A stretch of 64,000 nt of DNA from Helicobacter himalayensis (GTDB taxonomy: Bacteria > Campylobacterota > Campylobacteria > Campylobacterales > Helicobacteraceae): assembly GCF_001602095.1 (NCBI RefSeq), contig NZ_CP014991.1, positions 1,488,001 through 1,552,000 on the forward strand, read 5' to 3'. Of the stretch, positions 9,816-19,059 are shown one piece after another; position 1 is the first letter of the stretch, and the number at the start of each line of letters is the position of its first letter. The position numbers were made by a program, and so were the translations under genes. The notes under the pieces are model-generated. The model was not told the origin of the DNA. It saw only the letters and a list, made by a program, of their open reading frames with translations, and ran no database searches.

Positions 9816-11174
9816 CTATAAGCGTTCTAGCAGTTTTCCAAAAACAAAATTATCTTTCACCTGTGTGATTTGGCAGAGGTACACTCCAGAAGCAAGATTT
9901 TGATGAGAATCTAACAAACCTAAGTCGTTCAAATCTGTATCATTAATAAGAATCTCTCCATCAATCTCGCGCGCCCAAAGCCTCGCGCGTGCGCTGTAAA
10001 AATACGGGCTAATTTCAGATTTTCCCTCAACAACCACTTCGATATTTTTACCTAGCATTGCGTGAAAATGCGCTTTTTGCTGTTTTGCTATAATCTTATT
10101 TAAGCGCTTGATACGCGCATTTATGAGCTTTTTTTCGACTTGTGGAAGGGCAAAACTCTGCGTATTTTCTTGCGGGGAATATTCAAAAATATTCATCCTA
10201 TCAAAGTTAAACTCCTCCACAAACGCGCACAGCTCTTCAAACTCCACCTCACCCTCCCCCGGATGCCCAAGGATAAAACTTGTGCGCATAAAGGAATTTT
10301 CCACCTCGCGCATTTGCTTTAAAAGCTTTAGATGATAGTTTTTGTTCGCGCCACGATTCATAATCTTTAACATAGAATCTGCAATATGCTGCAATGGCAT
10401 ATCAAAATAAGGCAAAAATGTACTTGAGCGCGCGATAGATTCTATAAGTGCTGGTGTCGTGGTGCTGGGATAGAGATACAAAATGCGCGCAGTGATTGGA
10501 AGTTGCAATTTATCAATTGCCCCAATTAGCGCGATAAGTCCGTCCTTTTGCCCCCTATCGCGCAAAAATGAGCTAGAATCCTGCGCGATAAAGCTAAAGT
10601 CCCTAAAACCCCTGTTGTAGAGACTTTCAAGCTCTTTTAACACAGAATCTAATGTGCGCGAAAAGAGCTTTCCCTTAAAATGTGGTATCGCACAAAAACT
10701 GCATTGCTGATTGCAACCCTCACTCAACTTGATATACGCGTGAAAGGTGGAATTGACGATAATGCGCTCATTCCCCTCATCTGCCAAAAAGACCCTTTGT
10801 GAATGCAAGCTTCTTTTTTGCTCAAGCATTACATCAATCTTATCATAATCCCCAACACCCGTAATAATATCAATCTCTGGAATCTGCGCCTTAAGCTCAT
10901 CATAATAGCGCTCACTCAAGCACCCACTCACCACAAGTATTGCGCCATTTTTACGCTTATTTGCTGCTTCAAAAATTGTAGCGATACTCTCTTGCTTTGC
11001 AGATTCTATAAAACCGCAGGTATTGATGATGATAGCATCAGCATTTTGTATATCTTGCGTGATGTCATAATGCTTCAGTCGTCCTAACATCACTTCAGAA
11101 TCTACAAGGTTTTTCGTGCAACCAAGAGAGATGATATGAAGCTTTTTTGCAATTTCTTGTGTGTGTGAATCCAC
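9816..11174 (-). CDS. rimO: Ribosomal protein S12 methylthiotransferase RimO
   Basis: About 452 residues. The N-terminal MTTase domain carries three cysteines (SLGCTKN, INTCGF, VSGCL), the radical SAM motif is CNQQCSFC near residue 150, and a TRAM-like domain ends the protein. RimO methylthiolates the conserved Asp of ribosomal protein S12. An open frame starts with TTG at 11177, but that lies only 2 nt from the AAGGAG site; the GTG at 11174 has better spacing, so I prefer it. Confidence 0.96.
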   Translation of the reverse strand: MDSHTQEIAKKLHIISLGCTKNLVDSEVMLGRLKHYDITQDIQNADAIIINTCGFIESAKQESIATIFEAANKRKNGAILVVSGCLSERYYDELKAQIPEIDIITGVGDYDKIDVMLEQKRSLHSQRVFLADEGNERIIVNSTFHAYIKLSEGCNQQCSFCAIPHFKGKLFSRTLDSVLKELESLYNRGFRDFSFIAQDSSSFLRDRGQKDGLIALIGAIDKLQLPITARILYLYPSTTTPALIESIARSSTFLPYFDMPLQHIADSMLKIMNRGANKNYHLKLLKQMREVENSFMRTSFILGHPGEGEVEFEELCAFVEEFNFDRMNIFEYSPQENTQSFALPQVEKKLINARIKRLNKIIAKQQKAHFHAMLGKNIEVVVEGKSEISPYFYSARARLWAREIDGEILINDTDLNDLGLLDSHQNLASGVYLCQITQVKDNFVFGKLLERL

Positions 11175-11243
11175 CAAAACTCCTTATGTGTAAAGCCTTG
11201 CAAAACCTCATTCTTGCATTAGCATTTCTACTAAAAGTCAGTC

Positions 11244-12086
<843 letters not shown>

Positions 12087-12112
12087 TTAGAATCCGCTTT
12101 TTTCAAGGCGGA

Positions 12113-12118
12113 ATTATA
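12113..12118 (-). promoter_or_regulatory. Candidate -10 element for fabI
   Basis: TATAAT on the minus strand, about 48 nt upstream of the fabI ATG, preceded by a T-rich stretch. A TTGCTT about 19 nt further upstream could be a weak -35. Inference from sequence only. Confidence 0.45.
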
Positions 12119-12156
12119 AAAAAGCTTGGCTTAAAAGAAGCAAACTAGGGCAAAGT

Positions 12157-13330
12157 TTATGCGAAAGATTTTTTCATATCAATCACATAGTGGAATTTCG
12201 CTTTGCCGGTGGTGAGATTCTCATACGCTTCATCGATTTTATCAGTGGTGATGATTTCAACTTCAGGATAGATTTTGTGCTTGAGTGAAAAATCTAGCAT
12301 TTCTTGCATCTCCTTCATACCACCAATAAGTGAGTCATAGCCTTTTTTACCTGCTTTAAAGATGAAAGCATCAGTATTGAGCGTTGGCATAGAATCTTGT
12401 GGTGGCGACCCACATTTCAAAAGCTCAACATATTGCGCTAAATCATAATTTGTCGGAATGGTTGAAATAATCAAATCAAAGCGTTCTCTGACTTCATTTG
12501 GATTAGTCGTTGTGTGGAGTTTTAGCACCCATTGCAAGAGCTCCTTTTCTTTTTTATTGTTTCTTGCAAACACGCTTACTTCTGCACCCATTTGCACTGC
12601 GTATTTTACCGCCTTGAGCCAAGCACCAAAGCCTACCACCGCTACTTTGCTATCTTTTTTCACCTTGCTAAATTTAAGCGGAGAAGAAGTCATAATGCCC
12701 GCGCAAAGCAAAGGTGCGACTTTATCAAGTGGTGCGTCTCTTGGGATAGTTACGGCAAATTTTTCGCTTACAACGATATTGCTTGAATACCCACCGCGCG
12801 TGATTTCATCATCGTGGAAGAAGTCTTTGCTATGTATAAGTAAATACGATTTTTTTATTATCGCAGAATTACTCTTGCCCATTGTTGCACATCTCGCATT
12901 CTCCGCAGGAATTTACCTACAACCCACACCTGCATAATCACCGACCTTGAATTTTTTCACATTTTTGCTCACGACTATCACACCCCCCGCGATTTCATGT
13001 CCGGGCACTAGCGGATAGGTCGTGCCTTCCCACTCGTCTTTGACATAGTGAATATCGCTGTGGCAAATGCCAGAAAACAGAAACTCTATAACAATGTCAT
13101 TTGCGCCATTGGGTGACGAGAGAAAGTCATAGGTTTGAATTTTGACTTGTTTGAATCTACGCCAAAGCCTTTAGTGAGGATCTCTCCATTGCTAATGGTG
13201 TTTTTTATAAAATCTTGCTCGCCCTGTGCGTTTAAGGGCGAAAGGATTGTCCCGCACCCAAAGCTAATGCACTAAATTTCCTGCGGTTTTTACAAACTCT
13301 ATTCTGTCTTTGTTTGTCGTATTTTTATCC
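12157..13330 (-). pseudogene. Decayed Tat-exported zinc alcohol dehydrogenase (CAD/YahK family)
   Basis: Only the C-terminal part (12157-12882) is an open frame, but earlier parts are readable in other frames: FVKTAGNLV plus LALGAG (a Tat-like signal), LSPLNAQGEQDFIKNTISNG, KGFGVDSNKSKFKPM, SGICHSDIHYVKDEWEG, TYPLVPGHEIAG, then DDEITRGGYSSNIVVSE and the cofactor domain. H. pylori HP1104 is a cytoplasmic member of this family (known). Defects look like single-base deletions in short runs: at the start codon (AT for ATG), after GNLV, in the GTILSP stretch and in RHPMGAND; the zinc-binding cysteine region is also scrambled with a stop. In the open part the Rossmann glycine motif reads GFGAWLKAVKYA, another sign of damage. 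Confidence 0.85.
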
Positions 13331-13797
13331 TTTATTTTAAGACTGAAAAATAAAATTATAAAAATGACACTTAGTGCCTATCAAGGGGTTTTGTAAAAAT
13401 AAGTTTAAACCATCAATTGTTAAACAATCATAGGCTTGTTGCAAAATTAGGTTATCTAAAAAATTTCCCCAAATTTTTTGCCCAGTAGGCTTGCCAAAAG
13501 AAAGCCAGCAAAGCGTATTTGAAAGTGGGTAACGCTGAATTCCTTTCACAAAATCAACACGCAAACTTGCTTTTTGCGCAAGCTTTTTTTAATGAGGATC
13601 ATAGAGATATAGATGTAGTAACCAGTAGGTAAAATGCTTAAAAGCTGTATTTTGATAAATACTCAAAAGCGCGCTGCATTGGCACTTCGATAATTATCTT
13701 GCCATTTTCCATAAGTCAAGGAGGCGAGTTGCTGTAAGATAGGGATAGACTCTTGCAAATGCTCTATGCAACGGAAGCTTGTAATAATATCATATTG

Positions 13798-13807
13798 CCC
13801 CCCCCCC
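13798..13807 (-). repeat. C10 (G10 on coding strand) homopolymer tract in the methyltransferase pseudogene
   Basis: Ten consecutive C on the plus strand. On the coding strand nine or twelve G would put MSLGGGQYDIITSF in one frame, so the gene was probably phase-variable before it decayed. Confidence 0.9.
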
Positions 13808-13840
13808 TAAGCTCATTTGAGAATCTATTTCATTAGTTGG

Positions 13841-13963
13841 TATCGTCTGCGCGTAGTCAAATTCCACTTCGCCTCCGCCGAGCTTACGCTCGCGCTCATA
13901 CTCGACGTTTTTTGGTTGATAAGAATCTTGGATTCTATCACGCTGGTGGAATTTATAGATTCT
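13841..13963. repeat. Dispersed repeat, copy 1 (inside the methyltransferase pseudogene)
   Basis: Starts TATCGTCTGCG, contains CAAATTCCACTTCGCC, GCGCTCATACTCGACGTTTT and TTGATAAGAATC, and ends in TATAGATTCTG. Two further copies lie at 58620-58739 and 58765-58926 with the same order of blocks. Here it splits a gene, which suggests that it arrived by insertion or recombination. No transposase is associated. Confidence 0.65.
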
Positions 13964-14606
13964 GTTAATAGAGAGAGATTCTGTGTAAGCGGAATATTAT
14001 GTTTTTCATAAATTGGCTTTACCTGCTCCTCTAACTCCACACCCATAACAGATTTTGCAAACTGCTTTGCTGGGATTAAAACCCACCATATCCACTACCA
14101 AAATCAAGCGAATTCTTGTCGATGAGATTACTTAACACAAAATCAAGCCGAGATTTATTAAAATATAAGCGTCATTGATGAGGTCGTTACGTTGTGTGAG
14201 TTTGTCAATTTCCTCTTGGTTGTGCATATTGCCCTGTGCATAAAACTCATCGCTTGTAGTTTGCTAGCTCAAAAACACCAAGCCACAAGATTCACATTCT
14301 AAAATATCTAAATTTGGGTTATCCCTTACCTTTCTATCTCTTTTGTGATTTTTCTCACTGCCACATAAATAACATTGTTTCATTTACACTCCTTTTATCA
14401 AAGCATTCTTAAAACATGCAATTATATAGCAAACCTCTATTCTTTACGAAAAATAAGAAGTAAAAAGTCGCTTAAACCGTTCTCATCAAGGACTTTTTGC
14501 ACTTCATTAAAACACGCACAAAGCTTAGTGTATAAATCATTATTTTTGTGATAAGGGGCAAAAGCATGTATCAAATCCATAAAACCTTGACCAAAACACC
14601 ACTTGC

Positions 14607-15485
14607 CTACAAGGCTAAATACCCCCCCCCCATATACCTTGCATTAGCCACTTGCAATAAAGATCTTTCACTAAAAATATTAAGATGAAATGGTGGAATC
14701 ATATGGCGATACACACGAGTTGGCGAAACCATATTCGCAAAACTCGCTAAGCTTGGATGAGAAGGCACTTCAATAACCAAAAGCGCATCTTTTTTCATGT
14801 GTATCTTAAAAAACTCAATCACGCCTTTTGGATTTTGTAAATGCTCAATGACATTAAAAAAAGTGATGATATCAGCCTTTTTGATATTTGCCAACAAACT
14901 TTCATCACAATTTTGTATATCTAAGAATCCCTCCTGCACAGCATCCTTTTCTAACTTTTGATTAGAAAAATTAATTGCTTTTAGGTCAGATTCAAATCCT
15001 TTTATCTCATAGCCTAATCTCTTAGCAGCCCATAAAAGCTCTCCGCCTCCACTGCCAATATCAAGCCACAAACCTCTAGAGAAACAGAATCTTTGCGCTA
15101 CTTCATCAATAAACTCAGCTTTTGGGGTTGCAATAAGAGCTTTTCTCTTCTCAAAAATTTCATCTGTAAGATACACCTCAAAAGAACTTTCGGCTCCGTC
15201 ATTGGTATAAAGCTGTGTGAGATCTACAAGAGGATTTTTAAGATACAGATTCTCACAATCCTTGCATTGCACATATTTAAACCCATAAATGCTAGCAAAC
15301 TCCTCACTATTAGCACTTTCACACATTGGACATTGTGTGAGGTTATATTTTTGCTTGTCTTTAAATTTACGCGCATTCTCAAAACCAAGCCTAATTTGAT
15401 TTTCAATCCACTCTGGTGTGCGTGCAATAGCACTATTATTAAAAGACTTCCCGTATTTGGTATAGATTCTATCAGTAAGCTTCAT
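14607..15485 (-). CDS. SAM-dependent methyltransferase, C-terminus switched off by a G tract
   Basis: 292 residues in the present frame. A zinc-ribbon-like pair (CPMCESAN...CKDCENLY, residues 48-75) precedes a class I methyltransferase fold (LWLDIGSGGGELLWAAKRLG, then NVIEHLQNPKGVIEFF). The present frame ends YMGGGYLAL just after a G10 tract (14622-14631). With G11 or G8 the frame continues 60 codons (VFSLVGKWCFGQGFMDLIH...) to a TAG at 14437-14439, giving a protein of about 350 residues; that tail looks like genuine coding sequence. So the C-terminus is off at present. The ATG overlaps the stop of the neuA-like gene (ATGA). Substrate unknown, probably a sugar or its acyl group. Confidence 0.85.
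   Translation of the reverse strand: MKLTDRIYTKYGKSFNNSAIARTPEWIENQIRLGFENARKFKDKQKYNLTQCPMCESANSEEFASIYGFKYVQCKDCENLYLKNPLVDLTQLYTNDGAESSFEVYLTDEIFEKRKALIATPKAEFIDEVAQRFCFSRGLWLDIGSGGGELLWAAKRLGYEIKGFESDLKAINFSNQKLEKDAVQEGFLDIQNCDESLLANIKKADIITFFNVIEHLQNPKGVIEFFKIHMKKDALLVIEVPSHPSLASFANMVSPTRVYRHMIPPFHLNIFSERSLLQVANARYMGGGYLAL
14622..14631 (-). repeat. C10 homopolymer tract controlling the methyltransferase C-terminus
   Basis: G10 on the coding strand truncates the protein after MGGGYLAL. G11 or G8 restores a 60-codon extension ending at 14437. G9 would stop at once (MGGGI and TAG). Confidence 0.92.
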
Positions 15486-16153
15486 CTCATCTCCTTTAAC
15501 ATTTCATTTGCCCTCATCAAATCCTCTTGGGTATTTATATCAATGCTTTCTTTTTCATCCATTACATATGGCACGCTTTTTGGGATTAAAAAACTTTTAT
15601 ATTTCTTAAAAGATTCTGTCTTTGCAATATAAATTGCTCCATTGCTCATAAAAACTTCAGGTAAAGCCTGACGAGGCATAAAAGGAAAAGTATTATTACA
15701 AATTCCCTTTAAGTCTCCATTTTTATCTAACATAAAAGCTTTTAGTATTTCATTATCAATAATCTTAACGCTAATCAAGCTTTTTGCATTTTCACTTTTA
15801 AATTTCTTAAAGGCTTCATCAATATGTTTATGTGTCCTAAATGGTGAAGTTGGTTGCAACAAAATAAGATTCTCAAACCCTTCAAAACAGCTTAAAGCGT
15901 GCAAAATTACACCATCACTTTTGGCATTATCTGTAGCAAGCTCTTTTGGTCTAAGCAAGGGCTTTATTCCACATTCTTCGGCATAAGCTAGATATTCTTG
16001 CGAATCACTACTTAAAACGACTTCATCTACACAAGCAGCTTGCTTAACTGCCTGAAAAGTATAATAAAGCAAGGGCTTATCACCCAACAATGCAAGATTT
16101 TTGTTTTTTATACCCTTTGAGCCAGCCCTTGCTGGGATTATAGCCAAAGTCAT
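15482..16153 (-). CDS. neuA: CMP-N-acylneuraminate cytidylyltransferase (canonical NeuA type)
   Basis: A 223-residue enzyme of the CMP-sialate synthetase family, which transfers CMP from CTP to a nonulosonic acid. It has the canonical N-terminal motif IPARAGSKGIKNKN, LLQPTSPFR at about residue 100 and SIDINTQEDL near the C-terminus. It is the only one of the seven such genes here with a fully canonical nonulosonate P-loop-like motif. Substrate may be sialic, legionaminic or pseudaminic acid; sequence reading cannot decide. AGGGAG precedes the ATG, and the stop overlaps the next methyltransferase gene. Confidence 0.92.
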   Translation of the reverse strand: MTLAIIPARAGSKGIKNKNLALLGDKPLLYYTFQAVKQAACVDEVVLSSDSQEYLAYAEECGIKPLLRPKELATDNAKSDGVILHALSCFEGFENLILLQPTSPFRTHKHIDEAFKKFKSENAKSLISVKIIDNEILKAFMLDKNGDLKGICNNTFPFMPRQALPEVFMSNGAIYIAKTESFKKYKSFLIPKSVPYVMDEKESIDINTQEDLMRANEMLKEMR

Positions 16154-16256
16154 TATCTCCCTTTCTCTAAAACTACTTTATTAAACCTCAATTTAGCCAT
16201 TAAGTTAAATAAGTTAAAAAGGCGGGATTCTAGCATATTTAAAATACAAAACACAT

Positions 16257-17417
16257 CTAATCTTTACATAAAATCAAATCAATAAATTCTCTCACAGCGC
16301 CAAACCCACCATATTTTTGCAAATGAATTATATTTGGAATTTCTTTTACTTTCTTATGAGCATTTTTTGGACAAGCTTTTATGCCTACTTTCTCAAGCAC
16401 ATAAGCACAATTTATATCATCTCCTATGTAAGCAACTTGTGATAATTCTATATTTTCCCTAGCACAAATTTGCTTCAAAACTTGTAGCTTTTGTTCTGGA
16501 CTTAAACCTAAATAGACATAATCTATCTGTAATTTTTTAGCACGATTTTTTACAAGCTCTGTATTTTCCCCACTAAGTAATGCCGTTTTTATACCTCTTT
16601 CTTTCAGCATCTCAAAGCCAAAACCATCAATAGTGTTAAATCTCTTTGCCTCAATTCCATTGTCAAAATAATACATTCCACCATCAGTAAGTGTGCCATC
16701 AACATCACTTGCAAAAAGCTTTATTTCACTAAAATTCATAGAAACTCTCCTACTTTGAAAGCGCTGCATAAGAATTTGCGCGATTTCAAAATCAAGTGGT
16801 TCATCTACTTCAATACCCTTATACTCTTCCATTTCTATAATCCCCACCTTACCACAAAGTCTATTTTTAAACCTTTTTATATTGCCAAAAGTATTAATAT
16901 AAAACGCTCCATTCTCCATAAACAACCCCCTAAAATCTTGCCTACGCGCACGCTTTTTAATACTATAATTAAGCGTCTTACCATTCATATCCCAAAAAAA
17001 TCTTTTCGTTCGCACACAGCTCAATACACTATCAAACTTAGAATCCTCAAAAAGATTAAGCCCATTATTAAAATCAAAGCTCTGAGTAAGTGGTGATGTA
17101 GCTTGAACAAGCATAAAGATATCATTGTCTTTGTAATGTGAATTTGCTATAAACTCAAGCATTGCCTTTTCAGTGCTAGAAGAATCTTCTGCATTTTTAG
17201 GATCTCTTTTATAGATTCTTGCCTTGCTGAAGCTAAAAGAGCGCACAACTTGCTCTATTTTTTCACAATCAGTAGCGACAACAACTTCATCAATCAAGGA
17301 TTCTTGCAAAGCCTGCAGATTCCAAAAACACAAAGGTTTGCCACAAAATTCCTTAATATTTTTAAACCTAATACTTTTGCTACCACAACGTAAGGGGACA
17401 AATCCTATCTTTCTCAT
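16257..17417 (-). CDS. Bifunctional NeuA-like cytidylyltransferase with KdsC/YrbI-like HAD phosphatase domain
   Basis: 386 residues. Residues 1 to about 210 are NeuA-like, with the variant motif VPLRCGSKSIRFKN and EVDEPLDFEIAQ at the end of the domain. From about residue 230 a HAD domain of the Kdo-8-phosphate phosphatase type follows (FASDVDGTLTDGGMYY, then LLSGE, GLSPEQKL and YIGDDINC). Such fusions occur in nonulosonate pathways, where the phosphatase releases the free sugar acid from its 9-phosphate before activation (family knowledge). It starts right after the stop of the interrupted neuB gene, with GAGG in the overlap, so they form one operon. Confidence 0.9.
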   Translation of the reverse strand: MRKIGFVPLRCGSKSIRFKNIKEFCGKPLCFWNLQALQESLIDEVVVATDCEKIEQVVRSFSFSKARIYKRDPKNAEDSSSTEKAMLEFIANSHYKDNDIFMLVQATSPLTQSFDFNNGLNLFEDSKFDSVLSCVRTKRFFWDMNGKTLNYSIKKRARRQDFRGLFMENGAFYINTFGNIKRFKNRLCGKVGIIEMEEYKGIEVDEPLDFEIAQILMQRFQSRRVSMNFSEIKLFASDVDGTLTDGGMYYFDNGIEAKRFNTIDGFGFEMLKERGIKTALLSGENTELVKNRAKKLQIDYVYLGLSPEQKLQVLKQICARENIELSQVAYIGDDINCAYVLEKVGIKACPKNAHKKVKEIPNIIHLQKYGGFGAVREFIDLILCKD

Positions 17418-17420
17418 TGA

Positions 17421-18299
17421 CTAGCCTCGATAACAACCAAATTTAAGCTTATTTCTTTGCTCTAATTCTATATCTAAAATCTCTTGTTTTTTTAGTCTAA
17501 GCGCTACATATGTTTCATTCAAGGCATTTACAAGTGCTTTAAGCTCATTTGGCTCTAAAGAGGCACTATGATCCGTTCCTTTCCATGTCTTATTTTTTGT
17601 AAAATGTCGTTCTATATAACTAGCCCCTAAAGTATAAGCAGCTATGTCAAGATTTATACCTAAGTGATGCCCTGAGTAAGCTATACTTTTTACCTTATCT
17701 TTATATTTCTTCTATAGAGCGCAAATCTCAAGCAAACACGCATCTTGAGCTTTGATGGGATAACCTGAAGTGCAGGCATAAAGCACGAGGTTATACGTTT
17801 TATGGTTTTCACTAAAAAGCTCTATAATTTTTTCTATTTCTTTTTGTGTGCTCATACCAAGACTTATATGGATTTCACCACTATAATCATCGCGTAAAAT
17901 CTCCAAAAGTTCATAATTGGTATTACAACCTGATGGAACTTTTAAGAAAGGGGTGTTAAGTTCTATCATTTCTTTAGCTGAAGTGCTATCCCACACGGAA
18001 GTGCTATAAATTATCCCCACATTTTTAGCATATTCCTGCAATTCTTTATGTTGGGCTTTACTAAACTCTAAAAATTCCCTATGCTCTCCATAAGTTTTAC
18101 CATAGGAATTTTTAGGATTCGGATGAGGAGCGTTATATTGAGCTTCATTCAAGAGTTCTTTTGGATTCCTTTTTTGAAACTTAACCACAAATGCACCAGC
18201 TTGCTTGGCTAAAACTATAAGCTCTTTTGCAATTTTTATATCACCTTTATGATTACAGCCAATTTCTGCTATAAGTTTTGGTTTTTCATATTTTTTCAT
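17421..18299 (-). pseudogene. neuB: NeuB-like N-acylneuraminate synthase without SAF domain, broken by an in-frame TAG
   Basis: Starts at ATG 18299 (AGGAG upstream) with KPKLIAEIGCNHKGD and VVKFQKRNP, the NeuB TIM-barrel pattern for condensing PEP with an N-acyl hexosamine. The frame reads to codon 195, meets TAG at 17714-17712, and continues in the same frame for 96 codons (KKYKDKVKSIAYSGHHLG, then GASYIERHF and TWKGTDHSASL) to a stop at 17421. A single base change therefore divides an otherwise intact gene of 292 codons. It lacks the C-terminal SAF (antifreeze-like) domain found in the second neuB here. The truncated product lacks part of the barrel and should be inactive. Confidence 0.88.
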
Positions 18300-18300
18300 T

Positions 18301-19059
18301 TTAACTCCTATTGTATTTATCTTCATATCTAGTGATATCATCCTCTCCAAAATAGCTACCAAGCTGCACCTCACATAAAATCAATTTGCTTTTTTTAGCA
18401 ATATTTGTAACTCTATGTTTGCATCCTTTAGGAATATAAATATACGAACCAGCTCTAACTAAAAAATACGAATTTTCTAAAATCATCTCACCAACTCCAC
18501 TAGCAACAATCCAGTGTTCCTCTCTTTTGTAATGCTTTTGCAAACTTATGCTTTGCTTAGCTTCTATTGTTATAACCTTTAATTGCATAAACCTTGTCAA
18601 AACAACACTCTTATAGAATCCCCAAGGACGAAAGAAAATTTCTTTTTCACTTTTATTTTTCTCCAAATTTTTAAATTTTGTTTTGGCTGAAAAATTTGCA
18701 TTGTGTAATAAAAGCGTATGGAAATTATCCCTTGTTATAAAATTTATAAGTTTATTTTGAGAATCTAGAATTGGCACAATATTGATTTTTTCTATCTTAA
18801 AAACCTCACTCAATTTTTCTAAATTACATTCAGATTCTAAGATTGCACAAAAATCTTTTTGGATGATTTGCTCTACTTTTGCAAGTGGATTAAATTTTTT
18901 TCCACAAGAGATGATAAATCTTCTTATATCTCCATCGGCAACAATACCAAGCATTTTGTTATCTAAATCTATAACAAACACGACCTTAAATTTGTTGTTT
19001 TCTATTTTTTGTAGAGCTTTAAGAATTGTATCTTGTGAGAGAATTTGAAGTTTTTTCAT
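18301..19059 (-). CDS. CBS-domain pair fused to a cupin (sugar-phosphate isomerase-like)
   Basis: A 252-residue protein. Residues 1 to about 120 form two CBS repeats (VFVIDLDNKMLGIVADGDIRR and VPILDSQNKLINFITRDN), which usually bind adenosyl ligands. Residues 150-252 are a cupin of the mannose-6-phosphate isomerase II type (FFRPWGFYKSV, then LQKHYKREEHWIVASG, GSYIYIPKGCKHRV). In sialic and legionaminic clusters CBS domains are usually fused to a nucleotidyltransferase, so this partner is unusual. The start at 19059 shares a base with the neuC stop (TAATG). Function unknown; a regulatory or isomerase role in hexosamine supply is a guess. Confidence 0.85.
   Translation of the reverse strand: MKKLQILSQDTILKALQKIENNKFKVVFVIDLDNKMLGIVADGDIRRFIISCGKKFNPLAKVEQIIQKDFCAILESECNLEKLSEVFKIEKINIVPILDSQNKLINFITRDNFHTLLLHNANFSAKTKFKNLEKNKSEKEIFFRPWGFYKSVVLTRFMQLKVITIEAKQSISLQKHYKREEHWIVASGVGEMILENSYFLVRAGSYIYIPKGCKHRVTNIAKKSKLILCEVQLGSYFGEDDITRYEDKYNRS

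Larger units (their letters stand above)
13337..14383 (-). pseudogene. Decayed SAM-dependent methyltransferase with Cys-rich N-terminus
   Basis: Starts at ATG 14383 after AAGGAG with MKQCYLCGSEKNHK and LECESCGLVFLS, a CxxC...CxxC N-terminus as in sugar-cluster methyltransferases. An in-frame TAG follows FLS, a frameshift precedes KSRLDFVLSNLIDKN, LDFGSGYGGF (SAM motif I) is again shifted, then a 123-bp dispersed repeat (13841-13963) and a C10 tract interrupt the frame before QYDIITSFRCIEHLQES. The last part is readable to the stop at 13337. With this many defects it cannot be restored by tract slippage alone. It resembles the neighbouring methyltransferase at 14607-15485. Confidence 0.8.

Noticed and set aside
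13817-14046. Short frames on both strands around the first repeat copy
   Set aside because: The minus-strand frame is a piece of the methyltransferase pseudogene running into the repeat; the plus-strand one is its shadow.
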